From: Marivirga lumbricoides
GTDB taxonomy: Bacteria; Bacteroidota; Bacteroidia; Cytophagales; Cyclobacteriaceae
DNA length: 64,000 nucleotides
Assembly: GCF_014636295.1 (NCBI RefSeq)
Contig: NZ_BMEC01000005.1
Coordinates: 124,001 to 188,000, forward strand
Direction of reading: 5' to 3'
Shown one piece after another: positions 27,601-34,968 of this stretch. The notes below the pieces were generated by a model. The model searched no databases. It had not been told where the DNA came from and worked only from the letters and a program-made list of their open reading frames with translations. Position numbers and translations under genes: made by a program. The stretch's first letter is position 1, and each line of letters opens with the position of its first letter.

Positions 27601-27898
27601 GGGTGGCTTAGTAGGCACCTGGGATACACCACGGTTTATTGATGGCGGTAGAATGGTAGCACCACGCGGAGGATTTTATGATACAGAAGGAGAGTGGGCC
27701 GTAGAAGGAGAAGGTGTGGCTCCTGATATTGAAGTAATACAAGCGCCAAAACTAGTGGTAGAAGGCAAGGATCCGCAGTTGGAGCGTGCAGTAGAGGAAG
27801 CGATGAAGTTACTGAAAAACAATGAATTTAAAATAAAGCCTGAGCCCAAAGCTCCTGTAAGGTGGAAAAGGCCTGAAGGGTATGATGAAGGAAATTGA
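24617..27898 (+). CDS. Tricorn-like protease (S41 family) with N-terminal beta-propellers
   Basis: 1093 residues, about the length of archaeal tricorn. Signal peptide (KIFLLCLSIFSLTEVVAQ), then WD40/TolB-like propeller repeats to about 530, a charged Lys/Glu linker near 545-575 (QEENNADKKEPQDNKKNKK), a core domain, a PDZ domain near 770-860 and the S41 fold. Probable catalytic residues: H748 in AIGHSYVSGGD, nucleophile S972 in NERAGSGGDLL, and E1030 or E1032 in VEGEGVAPD. It degrades peptides, here in the periplasm because of the signal peptide. Single gene with its own terminator. An ATG at 24623 is an equal start. Confidence 0.92.
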   Translation: MLMKKIFLLCLSIFSLTEVVAQGTMLLRQPTLSDKEVVFVYANDLWKAPLNGGDAIRLTTNVGYEFSPHFSSDGKWIAFTAEYDGNSDVYIIPSSGGSPKRLTFHPVDDVVQGWTPKGEVLFRSSRMAKPTMTSQLYTVSTEGGLPEALPIPRGAYGEISDDGQYIAYTPITSWDPEWRNYRGGQAMPIWIVNLQNYELTNTPQKDKERHLDPVWVGKKVYYLSERDYTSNIWSYDLSTGKEEQVTFHKKFDVKSLDAFGKMIAYEQGGYLHLLNTENNEAKQLNINVQGDLSFGRERWEDVTANNVSNPNISPNGKRAIFEHRGEIFTFPKEEGSWRNITQSSGVADRYPVWSPKGDKIAWFSDASGEYQLVVSDQFGANQKSYALKNPTFYFKPDWSPSGDYIAYTDTDYNIWLITLSSGEVKKVDTDRYAHPNRTMNPLWSPDSRYLAYEKQLDSHFKAIFIYDAQTGMSKQVTEGTADAISPVWDMAGEYLYFLASTDYGLNSGWLDMSSFDPSVNRSLYALVLSASGKAPNLPKTDEEGQEENNADKKEPQDNKKNKKGKEETKQETAKPVKIDFEGIQKRVVALDLPSRNYQFLKAGTEKQIFIAEAIPNQDGLKVHKYDVEKEEAKDFQEGVSEMVVSSNGQFTLLKGKSGWMITGTKDSPKTDDKLQVSAKVKVIPSEEYAQIFKEGWRYMRDFLYVDNVHGAPWDKVYSWYQPWLKYVHHRTDLNYLVDILSGEVAIGHSYVSGGDMPEVERVPVGLLGADFKIENGFYKIDKIYNGEQWNPEISAPLGMPGVNVKEGDYIVAINGTSLKAPQNIYELLAQTANRTINISVNSSPSLTGARKVTVVPVSNEYQLRYIDWVESNRRKVDELSGGKIAYVYIPNTGGGGFTSFNKYYFSQQDKKGVILDERNNGGGSAADYMIDIMAREPFGYFNSKANDNRPWTTPIAGIWGPKVMIINERAGSGGDLLPYMFKEKGLGPLVGTRTWGGLVGTWDTPRFIDGGRMVAPRGGFYDTEGEWAVEGEGVAPDIEVIQAPKLVVEGKDPQLERAVEEAMKLLKNNEFKIKPEPKAPVRWKRPEGYDEGN

Positions 27899-27914
27899 TT
27901 AATTAAAATAAAAG

Positions 27915-27952
27915 TAAGAGGCTGTCTCAAAAGGTTGGCCTCTTATTTTTTT
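27915..27952 (+). terminator. Rho-independent terminator after the tricorn gene
   Basis: Stem TAAGAGGC / GCCTCTTA with 15-base loop, followed by TTTTTTTG. A related AAGAGGCTGTC hairpin occurs 1.2 kb downstream. Confidence 0.75.
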
Positions 27953-28061
27953 GACCAAATATTATTTTTTTTTCTAATCACAGGATAAGTGAAATAATTA
28001 ACTATAGAGTCTTAATTAGAAGTTTCGACACTTTTTTGGCTAACGTAAAGTGTGTAACGAT

Positions 28062-28936
28062 CACAACCTCGTAGAGGTGGTATTATGGTAATAATAAATT
28101 ACTATACTTTAAAGTCCTGTAAGGACGACATTATGCACGTCAATATTCAGCAACTTTCATATGAAATGTCATCCCTAAGGGATTTTAAACCTATTTCACT
28201 TGATTGCTACCATAGTTTCGTCTGGCTGGGACTGATACCTTTGATACAGTATGATTAGGTTTTGTGATATCATATTCAAGTAAATTAGGAATATGAAATG
28301 CATCGTTGGACACGAAGCATGGCTAGAGGTGGAATGAGGCGAGGCTCACAACCTCGTAGAGGTGATATTATGGTAATAATGAACTCACCATACTTTAAAG
28401 TCCTGTAAAGACGACATTATACAACTCAATATTCAGCAACTTTCATATGAAATGTCATCCCAAAGGGATTTTAAACCTATTTCACTTGATTGCTACATAG
28501 TTTTTTCCCGATGGGACTGATACCTTTGATACAGTATGATTAGGTTTTGTGATATCATATTCAAGTAAACTAGGAATATGAAATGCATCGTGGGACACGA
28601 AGCATGGCTAGAGGTGGAATGAGGCGAGGCTCACAACCTCGTAGAGGTGATATTATGGTAATAATGAACTCACCCTACTTTTAAAGTCCTGTAAGGACGA
28701 CATTATACAACTCAATATTCAGCAACTTTCATATGAAATGTCACCCCTAAAGGATTTTAAACCTATTTCACTTGATTGCTACCATAGTTTCGTCCCGATG
28801 GGACTGGTAGCTCTGATACACTACAGTCAAATTCTGTGACCTCATATTCAAGTAAACTAGGAATATGAAATGCATCGTGGGACACGAAGCATGGCTAGAG
28901 GTGGAATGAGTGAGGCTCACAACCTCGTAGAGGTGG
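28062..28936. repeat. Three tandem 285-bp units made of small triloop hairpins
   Basis: Units begin at 28062, 28347 and 28632 (285, 285 and 286 bases), and a 19-base fragment of a fourth starts at 28918. Units are nearly identical. Each contains a series of inverted repeats with three-base loops: CCTC-gta-GAGG, GTCCT-gta-AGGAC, ATCCC-taa-GGGAT, TCCC-gat-GGGA and ATGCATCGTG-gga-CACGAAGCAT. Several differences between units fall in loops or keep most pairing. This resembles clustered REP-like or mobile hairpin elements; a structured RNA is an alternative. No transposase gene is nearby. Confidence 0.9.
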
Positions 28937-29141
28937 TCAACAGAGGAAGGGAAACCACAATTAACTTCCCGTACTCAAAAAGGTAGAAACTGAAATGGGA
29001 CTAATAGCTAGGGCACACAATCTTGCCAGGAGAACAGCCTAAAACACTGCGCACTTATTTACTTTAACCTATCTAAGCTAAAATTTAACATGGGCAGCTT
29101 AAAATTCAATGAAATATTGAAGGCCTGATCAAAAATCAGAA

Positions 29142-29184
29142 AAAGAGGCTGTCATAAAATTTTGCTTTTGAAACAGCCTCTTAT
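29142..29184. terminator. Long-loop hairpin with AAGAGGCTGT stem
   Basis: AAGAGGCTGT and ACAGCCTCTT are inverted around a loop of about 20 bases. The arm copies the stem of the tricorn terminator (AAGAGGCTGTC). It may be an orphan terminator or an end of a decayed element. There is no obvious transcript for it to stop. Confidence 0.4.
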
Positions 29185-29285
29185 GCCATATAAATAGAAA
29201 GCATTTTATGATAGATTATTAACAATTATTAGCCTTTTTTAAATACTAATGTGTAAATTGGTGGTGATTTTTTTAGATAATAATT

Positions 29286-30017
29286 ATGAAAAAGAACAGT
29301 CAGAGTGTTAGAAATAATAACATAACAGCAGGTATCATTCTTTTAACAGTGGGTGTTTTTATGCTGTTGGAAAGATTAGATATTTTTGATATTACCCGAT
29401 TGCTCACATGGCCGGTCATTATTATAGTAGTAGGAGTAATTATTCTTGTTAGAAATAGGATGAACAATGGGTTTGGCTTATTTCTAGTGCTTCTAGGATC
29501 TTTTTTCCTGCTAAAGCGGGAAGGATGGCTGCCTTACGGTTATGAAACATATGTAATTCCGGTGGCACTTATTATTCTGGGAATTTATTTCCTTCTTATC
29601 AGGAATATGAGAAGTAGTAATGACGATTGGGCTTTGGATCAGGAGTTGTCTAAAAGGAAAGATAAATTTGCTGATGATAGTGATGTTTTAAGAGCAGAGG
29701 CCTTATTTGGTTCTGTAAGACGGATTATGCTTTCCAAGAATTTTAAAGGTGGTAAGGTTTCATCTACTTTTGGGAGTGCTTTTATAGATTTATCCAGCGT
29801 GGAATTGCAGGAGGATGCCACATTACATTTTGAAGTAACCTTTGGAGGAGTTAAGTTATTCATTCCATCTGACTGGGAACTGAAGACCGATGTCAGTAAT
29901 ACTTTTGCCTCTGTGGAAGACAAAAGAGTATTTCCTCCTGCAGGAGAAGCTACCAACAAAATTCTGAAGCTTACTGGTTCAGTTACTTTTGGAAGCCTTG
30001 AAATTATGTCAAAGTAA
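29286..30017 (+). CDS. LiaF-like membrane protein (DUF5668 plus C-terminal beta domain)
   Basis: 243 residues. Four hydrophobic segments in residues 12-108 (for example LLTWPVIIIVVGVIILV and YVIPVALIILGIYFLLI) form the DUF5668-type membrane part. The C-terminal half (about 135-243) has the repeated FGSV/FGGVKLFIPSDWEL strands of the LiaF/VraT C-terminal domain. In Firmicutes LiaF restrains a cell-envelope stress kinase; in Bacteroidota the role is not established. No kinase gene is adjacent. Confidence 0.88.
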   Translation: MKKNSQSVRNNNITAGIILLTVGVFMLLERLDIFDITRLLTWPVIIIVVGVIILVRNRMNNGFGLFLVLLGSFFLLKREGWLPYGYETYVIPVALIILGIYFLLIRNMRSSNDDWALDQELSKRKDKFADDSDVLRAEALFGSVRRIMLSKNFKGGKVSSTFGSAFIDLSSVELQEDATLHFEVTFGGVKLFIPSDWELKTDVSNTFASVEDKRVFPPAGEATNKILKLTGSVTFGSLEIMSK

Positions 30018-30064
30018 GAAGCTTACTTTAACATGAGTTCGATTTTAAAATTATATTATAACGT

Positions 30065-30120
30065 TCCCGGTAGCCCGGGAAAGGCTATCCCGATCCCGCT
30101 CAGGCGGGATTATATTTTTT
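30065..30120 (+). terminator. GC-rich double hairpin and terminator after the LiaF-like gene
   Basis: Two G+C-rich palindromes: TCCCGG-tagc-CCGGGA (30065-30080) and ATCCCGC-tcag-GCGGGAT (30093-30110), the second followed by TATATTTTTT. Composition is much richer in G+C than the surroundings, so this may be a small inserted palindromic element now used as a terminator. Confidence 0.6.
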
Positions 30121-30201
30121 CAAGACCGGAAGTTAACTTGTGCCGACACATCGGTATCCGGTATCTTATTGATATTTCCTGTTTATTAAATGCAGGAATT
30201 A

Positions 30202-31581
30202 TCAGATTCCCTGAAACAGCTCAAATGATTCCAGGTAATTAGGTATAATGATGTTTGAAGCTCCGGTCTCTGAAAGATGTGATTTCAATACTTCAGCAGC
30301 ATCCTTTTCCCCATGAACAACAAAAGTATATTTTGGGCTGTCTTTAATATTTTTAAACCAGTTAATTAGTTCTTTCTGATCAGCGTGTGCAGATAAACCA
30401 TCAATCTTTACACATTTACAATTAATGGCAACTTCCTCTCCATAGATTTTGACCTGCTTTTTTCCTTCCAAAATGTCCCTTCCACGCGTACCTTCTGCCT
30501 GATAGCCAACAAACAATAATGTGTCATTTTTATTAGGCCCTCTGTGAAACAGGTGGTTCAAAATTCTTCCACCGGTAAGCATACCACTTGCCGAAATAAT
30601 AATGGCCCTTTTTTTAAGAGCATCCAGTGCTTTAGAGTGAGTTTGTTCTTTTATATAATGGAAATTATCAGCATTGAAGATATTTTTATCTGACAATCTG
30701 TGTTCTGCATCATGTTTTTCGTACAAAGCGGTTACGCTAATTGCCATTGGACTGTCTAGGTACACTGGTACTTTTGGTAGTTCGCCCGACTGAATTAAAT
30801 CATTTAGGTAGAATAAAAGGTTTTGGGTTCTGCCTACTGTGAATGCAGGGATCATAATAATGCCTTCATCGATATTTTCAAGAATCTGTGTTTTGAGTTC
30901 TTCCCGAATGGTAGTAACATCATTGCTGCGGTTACCATAAGTAGACTCAAGCAGCAGTATATCTGCTGAATTTATTACTGTAGGTGGAAATAATACAGGA
31001 TCACTTTCTCTTCCTAAATCTCCGGAAAACACTATTTTCTTCTCTTGACTATCTCCTTTGACGATGATTTCTACAATTGAAGCACCGAGAATATGGCCTG
31101 CCGGATAAAATTTAATTCGGATCGCATCAGTCAGTTCAATTGACTGATTAAATTTCTCTGTCTTTACCAATGGGAGTGAAGCTTCCACATCCTTTTGGTT
31201 ATACAGTGCCAGCGGATTTTTATGTTTACTGTAGCCTTTTTTCTTAATGAATTCCGCTTCTTCTTCCTGAAGCTTAGCGGAATCTTTCCATAGGATCTCC
31301 AGAAGGTCCGCAGTTGATTCTGTGCAATGGATTTTTCCTGAAAAACCCTGCTTCACAAGGCGCGGAACATAGCCGGAATGATCCAGGTGAGCGTGAGTTA
31401 GAATGATTGCATCAATTTGATCAGCAGGAATAGGCAAATCTTCCCAGTTTCTTGATCGTAATTGTTTTAGTCCCTGAAAAAGTCCGCAATCAATTAAAAG
31501 ATTGTAGTTGTCAATTTCAAGCAGATATTTTGAGCCGGTAACAGATTGAGCCCCACCTAAAAATTTTAATCTTACCTCCAT
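30202..31581 (-). CDS. Beta-CASP metallo-beta-lactamase-fold hydrolase (putative RNase)
   Basis: 459 residues. Zinc-binding motif HAHLDHSG with H63, H65, D67 and H68; further metal motifs PAGHILGAS and SGDLGRESDP; beta-CASP insert with ESTYGNR, then SASGMLTGGRILNHL and the C-terminal SAHADQKELINWF. These features match the YSH1/CPSF73-like bacterial hydrolases, thought to be RNA nucleases acting in the cytoplasm. Its stop codon lies about 80 bases from the GC-rich hairpins of the convergent LiaF-like gene. Confidence 0.92.
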   Translation of the reverse strand: MEVRLKFLGGAQSVTGSKYLLEIDNYNLLIDCGLFQGLKQLRSRNWEDLPIPADQIDAIILTHAHLDHSGYVPRLVKQGFSGKIHCTESTADLLEILWKDSAKLQEEEAEFIKKKGYSKHKNPLALYNQKDVEASLPLVKTEKFNQSIELTDAIRIKFYPAGHILGASIVEIIVKGDSQEKKIVFSGDLGRESDPVLFPPTVINSADILLLESTYGNRSNDVTTIREELKTQILENIDEGIIMIPAFTVGRTQNLLFYLNDLIQSGELPKVPVYLDSPMAISVTALYEKHDAEHRLSDKNIFNADNFHYIKEQTHSKALDALKKRAIIISASGMLTGGRILNHLFHRGPNKNDTLLFVGYQAEGTRGRDILEGKKQVKIYGEEVAINCKCVKIDGLSAHADQKELINWFKNIKDSPKYTFVVHGEKDAAEVLKSHLSETGASNIIIPNYLESFELFQGI

Positions 31582-31695
31582 AAAAGCTAGCTTAGAATTA
31601 AAATAACAAGATGCTAAAATTAATGTAGAAGTAACTCCTTTTTACTTTTCTTTTGAAAAATATTTAGGTCAAAAGTTGTGTGGCAACTGTAAAAC

Positions 31696-31727
31696 AAAAT
31701 AACCTCAAAGGGCTCTGAGGTTATTTT
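31696..31727 (-). terminator. Rho-independent terminator after the PspC/GIN gene
   Basis: Perfect 12-bp stem AAAATAACCTCA / TGAGGTTATTTT with an eight-base loop; on the minus strand it is followed by TTTTGTTTTAC. Located 25 bases after the stop of the PspC-domain gene. Confidence 0.85.
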
Positions 31728-31751
31728 GCTTTTGAATATATTATTTTCTCT

Positions 31752-34196
31752 TTATTCTCTTTTTACGTTGCCGCCACTACTGTTATTACTGTTTACATCA
31801 GGACTACCTTTATAGTTTATTCTACCAGCACTACTGGCGTCTGCATCAAGGCTTTCTTCCACATTTACTTCGGCTTTTGCAGCGCTAGAGACATCAATGT
31901 TGGCCCTGCTTACAAGCAAGTCGAAAGCCTCCAACTGAGCAGCGCTGCTTGCATCGGCATTCAGATAATTGGCTTTACCTGCCAGAACTGCTTTTGCTGC
32001 ACTGGATAGTTCTACTCTTAAATTCCCGAAAGAGCCTTTCGCATACAATGACCCTGCAGAGTTAAGTTCAATTCTTAAATCGTCTTCTTTAAAATCAATC
32101 AAATGAGCAATAGCACCTGATGATAAACTTATTTTTTCCAGTGAAGGTACAGTTATAACACATTTAATGTCAGGGACAGTGTTTCTCCAACCCCAATTGT
32201 CAACATTGTAGCTAATATCCAGCTTTCCGTTATCATTTCTTATTTCAAGATCTTCCAGGTTATCCTCGTCTGAAAATACAGCTACTTTGTATTCATCACC
32301 CTGATGTATTTCTAAAAATAGTCCTGTGGCTCCGGATATTTCATCAAAATTATCAAAGCTATAAATCTCTGGGCTCATTTCACCTGATATTTCAAAAGGT
32401 GTCCTGTAAAAGTAATTATCCACTACAGCCGGTGTTTTGCTTTGCTTTTCATCGCAGGTTAAGCATTGCAATCCTTCGGAATTAAACATCCAGGTATTAT
32501 AAGGTATTTGTCTTGTATTGTAACCATTAATGTAGATGGTATTTCTCAACAAATACTGCATGTCTCTATCCATTTGAAATGGCTGGTTATATGGAATGTA
32601 TAAAGTCATTTTCAATTGCTGGCCTCTGAATAATGCATCTTTTTTAAATTTAAAGTGAGAATCGATCACCAGTACAGAATCATGTTCAAGCACTGCATCA
32701 TGAGTTATCATTTTTGCATTTTCTTCTGCATCCATTCTTGAACTGCCTTGTGACCTAAAGTCTTTTTCCAGCTTGAATTCGTTTCCGTCATAGCCTTTCA
32801 AAGTAAGGCTTGAATATTTAAATTCTTCATATCCTATTTCGTTTACTTTTAAGAAAGCGGTTTTCCCTTCCCCAATTTTGAATGTTTTTACTTCTGAATA
32901 GGTACCTCTCTCATCAAATTTGAGGATAGTGGCAGGTATTAAAATTGCCGATAGTACAATTCCTATTACCCATACTGCAAGCATAGAAAAACCTACTGTT
33001 TTATTGAGTACCCATCTTTTTGCCAACACACTTACTCCTGAGATAATGATGAATATAGCCGGAATAAGCAGCAGTATTACCACAGCTATTGCCAGTTCTG
33101 CAGGTATTGTGTTGGAAATTACCTCGTACGGGAAGTCATTAAAATGGAAGTAATCGGAATTAACGAGAAAACCTTTACTTACCAAAGTGGCTACTACAAT
33201 AGAAACACCTGATATTAAGCCAAATAGCAGTAAGAAAATACCTAAAATTACTCTGATAGCTTCAACTACAAAGTTAAGTACAGGGCCTAAAGCTTTAGCC
33301 AGACCATTCAGAATGATGGCGATTAACCGGAATGGGAACAGTAATATTCTTACCAATAAATTCTCTTCACCGTCTTTTACATTCAGACCTGTTTTAATGT
33401 TCTTTTCAATATTGGAAAGTGTTATGGGGGTACCTTCCATTTGCATTTTTTGTGTTACAGTTTTTGCGTATGGGGTGATCAACCATAAAACCAGATAAAT
33501 AAAGAAACCTGCACCACCGGGAATTAACAGTAAAACAAAAAGGATTCTGATGATGGCTACATCTACCCCCAAATAAGAAGAGAGACCCCTTGCTACACCA
33601 CCAATTACTTTGTTTTCCTGGCTTCTGTATAGTTTTTTTACCTTTTCATCCTCTCTTAAAAAAGGATTGGCAGGTAGAAAAATCCAGCATACTATATAAG
33701 TGATACCAATTAATATTGAAAAACCATCCAGGAAAGTGGTTAAAACCACTAGTAACACGAGTGCCAACCTGATCCAAAGGGCATCCATGTTGAAATAGTG
33801 TGCAATTCCGGCAGCTACTCCACCAAATACCTTCCGTCTGGTATCCCTGTATAACTTTTTAGATTCAGGGTTGTCGGTTGCAAAGGTTTTCTGTTGCTGA
33901 TAATTGGTTTCTTTTTCTTCAGCATGCTCATCAGCCTTTTTAAAATCTTCAATACTACCTAGAGTGGCCATAAGGGCCTGTATGTCATCCAGGTTGATTA
34001 CCTGCTTGTCTTCTTTAAGCTTGCTAAGGAAGATTTCAGCAATCCTGTTTTCTATGTCATTTATGATTTCCTGACTATCATCAAAATCAGCAAAATATTG
34101 GTTTATTGTTTCAAGATAATTTTTCAATGCTTCGAAACCATCCTCCTCTACATGGAAAATAATTCCGCCTATATTGATACTTATGTTCTTTTTCAT
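31752..34196 (-). CDS. Large membrane protein with two PspC domains and a GIN (DUF2807) domain
   Basis: 814 residues. A short N-terminal domain (1-100) starts KKNISINIGGIIFHVEEDGF. Two PspC domains follow: KLYRDTRRKVFGGVAAGIAH near 115 and KLYRSQENKVIGGVARGLSS near 190. Several membrane segments lie between about 135 and 420. The C-terminal part (about 580-814) has a right-handed strand repeat with SSAAKA-type turns, typical of the GIN/DUF2807 auto-transporter-like head. Probably an envelope stress protein with an exported adhesin-like domain. It is 58 bases downstream of the PadR gene and likely under its control. Confidence 0.9.
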   Translation of the reverse strand: MKKNISINIGGIIFHVEEDGFEALKNYLETINQYFADFDDSQEIINDIENRIAEIFLSKLKEDKQVINLDDIQALMATLGSIEDFKKADEHAEEKETNYQQQKTFATDNPESKKLYRDTRRKVFGGVAAGIAHYFNMDALWIRLALVLLVVLTTFLDGFSILIGITYIVCWIFLPANPFLREDEKVKKLYRSQENKVIGGVARGLSSYLGVDVAIIRILFVLLLIPGGAGFFIYLVLWLITPYAKTVTQKMQMEGTPITLSNIEKNIKTGLNVKDGEENLLVRILLFPFRLIAIILNGLAKALGPVLNFVVEAIRVILGIFLLLFGLISGVSIVVATLVSKGFLVNSDYFHFNDFPYEVISNTIPAELAIAVVILLLIPAIFIIISGVSVLAKRWVLNKTVGFSMLAVWVIGIVLSAILIPATILKFDERGTYSEVKTFKIGEGKTAFLKVNEIGYEEFKYSSLTLKGYDGNEFKLEKDFRSQGSSRMDAEENAKMITHDAVLEHDSVLVIDSHFKFKKDALFRGQQLKMTLYIPYNQPFQMDRDMQYLLRNTIYINGYNTRQIPYNTWMFNSEGLQCLTCDEKQSKTPAVVDNYFYRTPFEISGEMSPEIYSFDNFDEISGATGLFLEIHQGDEYKVAVFSDEDNLEDLEIRNDNGKLDISYNVDNWGWRNTVPDIKCVITVPSLEKISLSSGAIAHLIDFKEDDLRIELNSAGSLYAKGSFGNLRVELSSAAKAVLAGKANYLNADASSAAQLEAFDLLVSRANIDVSSAAKAEVNVEESLDADASSAGRINYKGSPDVNSNNSSGGNVKRE

Positions 34197-34254
34197 TGCT
34201 TTAAAATTAAGTTTTTTACCTGAGTAGTGCTACTTTTTTTGCCACCCGGCCGAA

Positions 34255-34638
34255 TTATTTTTTAGTGGTTGTGTCTGAATCTGATGGTGAAACAACAGTA
34301 TTCTTTTGACGAAATTCATCCGTTGTGGCGTATAAACCATCCCAGGTCTGATCCAATGCTCTCATGGTACTCATGCCAGTTTCAGTTAATTTGTAATGCT
34401 TTTTAGGTAATCCGTTTTCTGAGCTCACCCAATCGTATTCAACCAAACCTTCATTTTTAAAGCGGATAAGTAAAGGGTAAATTACTCCTTCAACAGAAAT
34501 TAACTTGGCAGCCAATAACTCCTCAATTATATCAGATGCATAAACCTCTCCTCTATGCAGTATTTGCATGGCACAATATTCCAGGACTCCCATCCTCAAT
34601 TGCGATTTTATTCTTTCTGCTATCATATAGATTTTCAT
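34255..34638 (-). CDS. PadR-family transcriptional regulator
   Basis: 128 residues from the ATG at 34638; a longer frame to 34686 is open but would reach into a palindrome. Winged-helix PadR features: MGVLEYCAMQILHRGEVYAS, VEGVIYPLLIRFKNEGLVEY and GLPKKHYKLTETG. It probably represses itself and the downstream PspC/GIN membrane-protein gene, as PadR/PspC pairs usually do in this phylum. C-terminal tail is short and polar. Confidence 0.9.
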   Translation of the reverse strand: MKIYMIAERIKSQLRMGVLEYCAMQILHRGEVYASDIIEELLAAKLISVEGVIYPLLIRFKNEGLVEYDWVSSENGLPKKHYKLTETGMSTMRALDQTWDGLYATTDEFRQKNTVVSPSDSDTTTKK

Positions 34639-34680
34639 TTTATTAAAAATATTGTCGGTGAAATATTCTTCACTTTCAGA

Positions 34681-34702
34681 GTACATTTGCCAAGTTTTGT
34701 AC
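34681..34702. promoter_or_regulatory. Candidate PadR operator
   Basis: GTACA-N12-TGTAC inverted repeat 43 bases upstream of the padR ATG at 34638. PadR proteins often bind spaced inverted repeats near their own promoter; assignment to this regulator is an inference. Confidence 0.35.
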
Positions 34703-34968
34703 CAACAGATTTTTCCTGAAGGCTAAGATTACTCAATAGGTGGTTAAAAACAGCTTTATTTAATATATAAGCCTATAAGAATATTTTCGGCTCCGGTTTT
34801 TGGGAATTTAAAATTGACTTTTGCTGTTCGGGCATGATCACTCCCAAAAGGAAAAGTGTACGCTTTTGTTACAATTTTCTATTAACAAGAATCAACAAAA
34901 GGTGTAAATGGATGATTAGATTATATTATTTAGAGAGATATTTGCTACTTTTAGGAAAATATTAATCC
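34703..34968. other. Intergenic region upstream of the PorV-like gene, nothing specific seen
   Basis: About 266 bases, or 330 from the padR ATG, between divergent genes. It is A+T-rich in the right half. No further clear palindrome, short gene or textbook promoter was recognised. Confidence 0.4.

Larger units (their letters stand above)
27953..29285. other. 1.3-kb gene-free region holding the 285-bp repeat array
   Basis: No frame of useful length is open on either strand. The centre is filled by the tandem array described separately (28062-28936). The stretch 28940-29070 has decayed fragments of the same motifs (for example ATGGGACTAATAGC). The right end has a hairpin at 29142-29184 and the upstream region of the LiaF-like gene. 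Confidence 0.8.

Noticed and set aside
28062-28936. CRISPR array interpretation of the repeat region
   Set aside because: Units are 285 bases, nearly identical throughout with no short repeat/variable spacer pattern, and there are no cas genes.
30033-30242. 69-residue forward frame after the LiaF-like gene
   Set aside because: It reads through two hairpins and a terminator and overlaps the end of the well-supported beta-CASP gene on the other strand.
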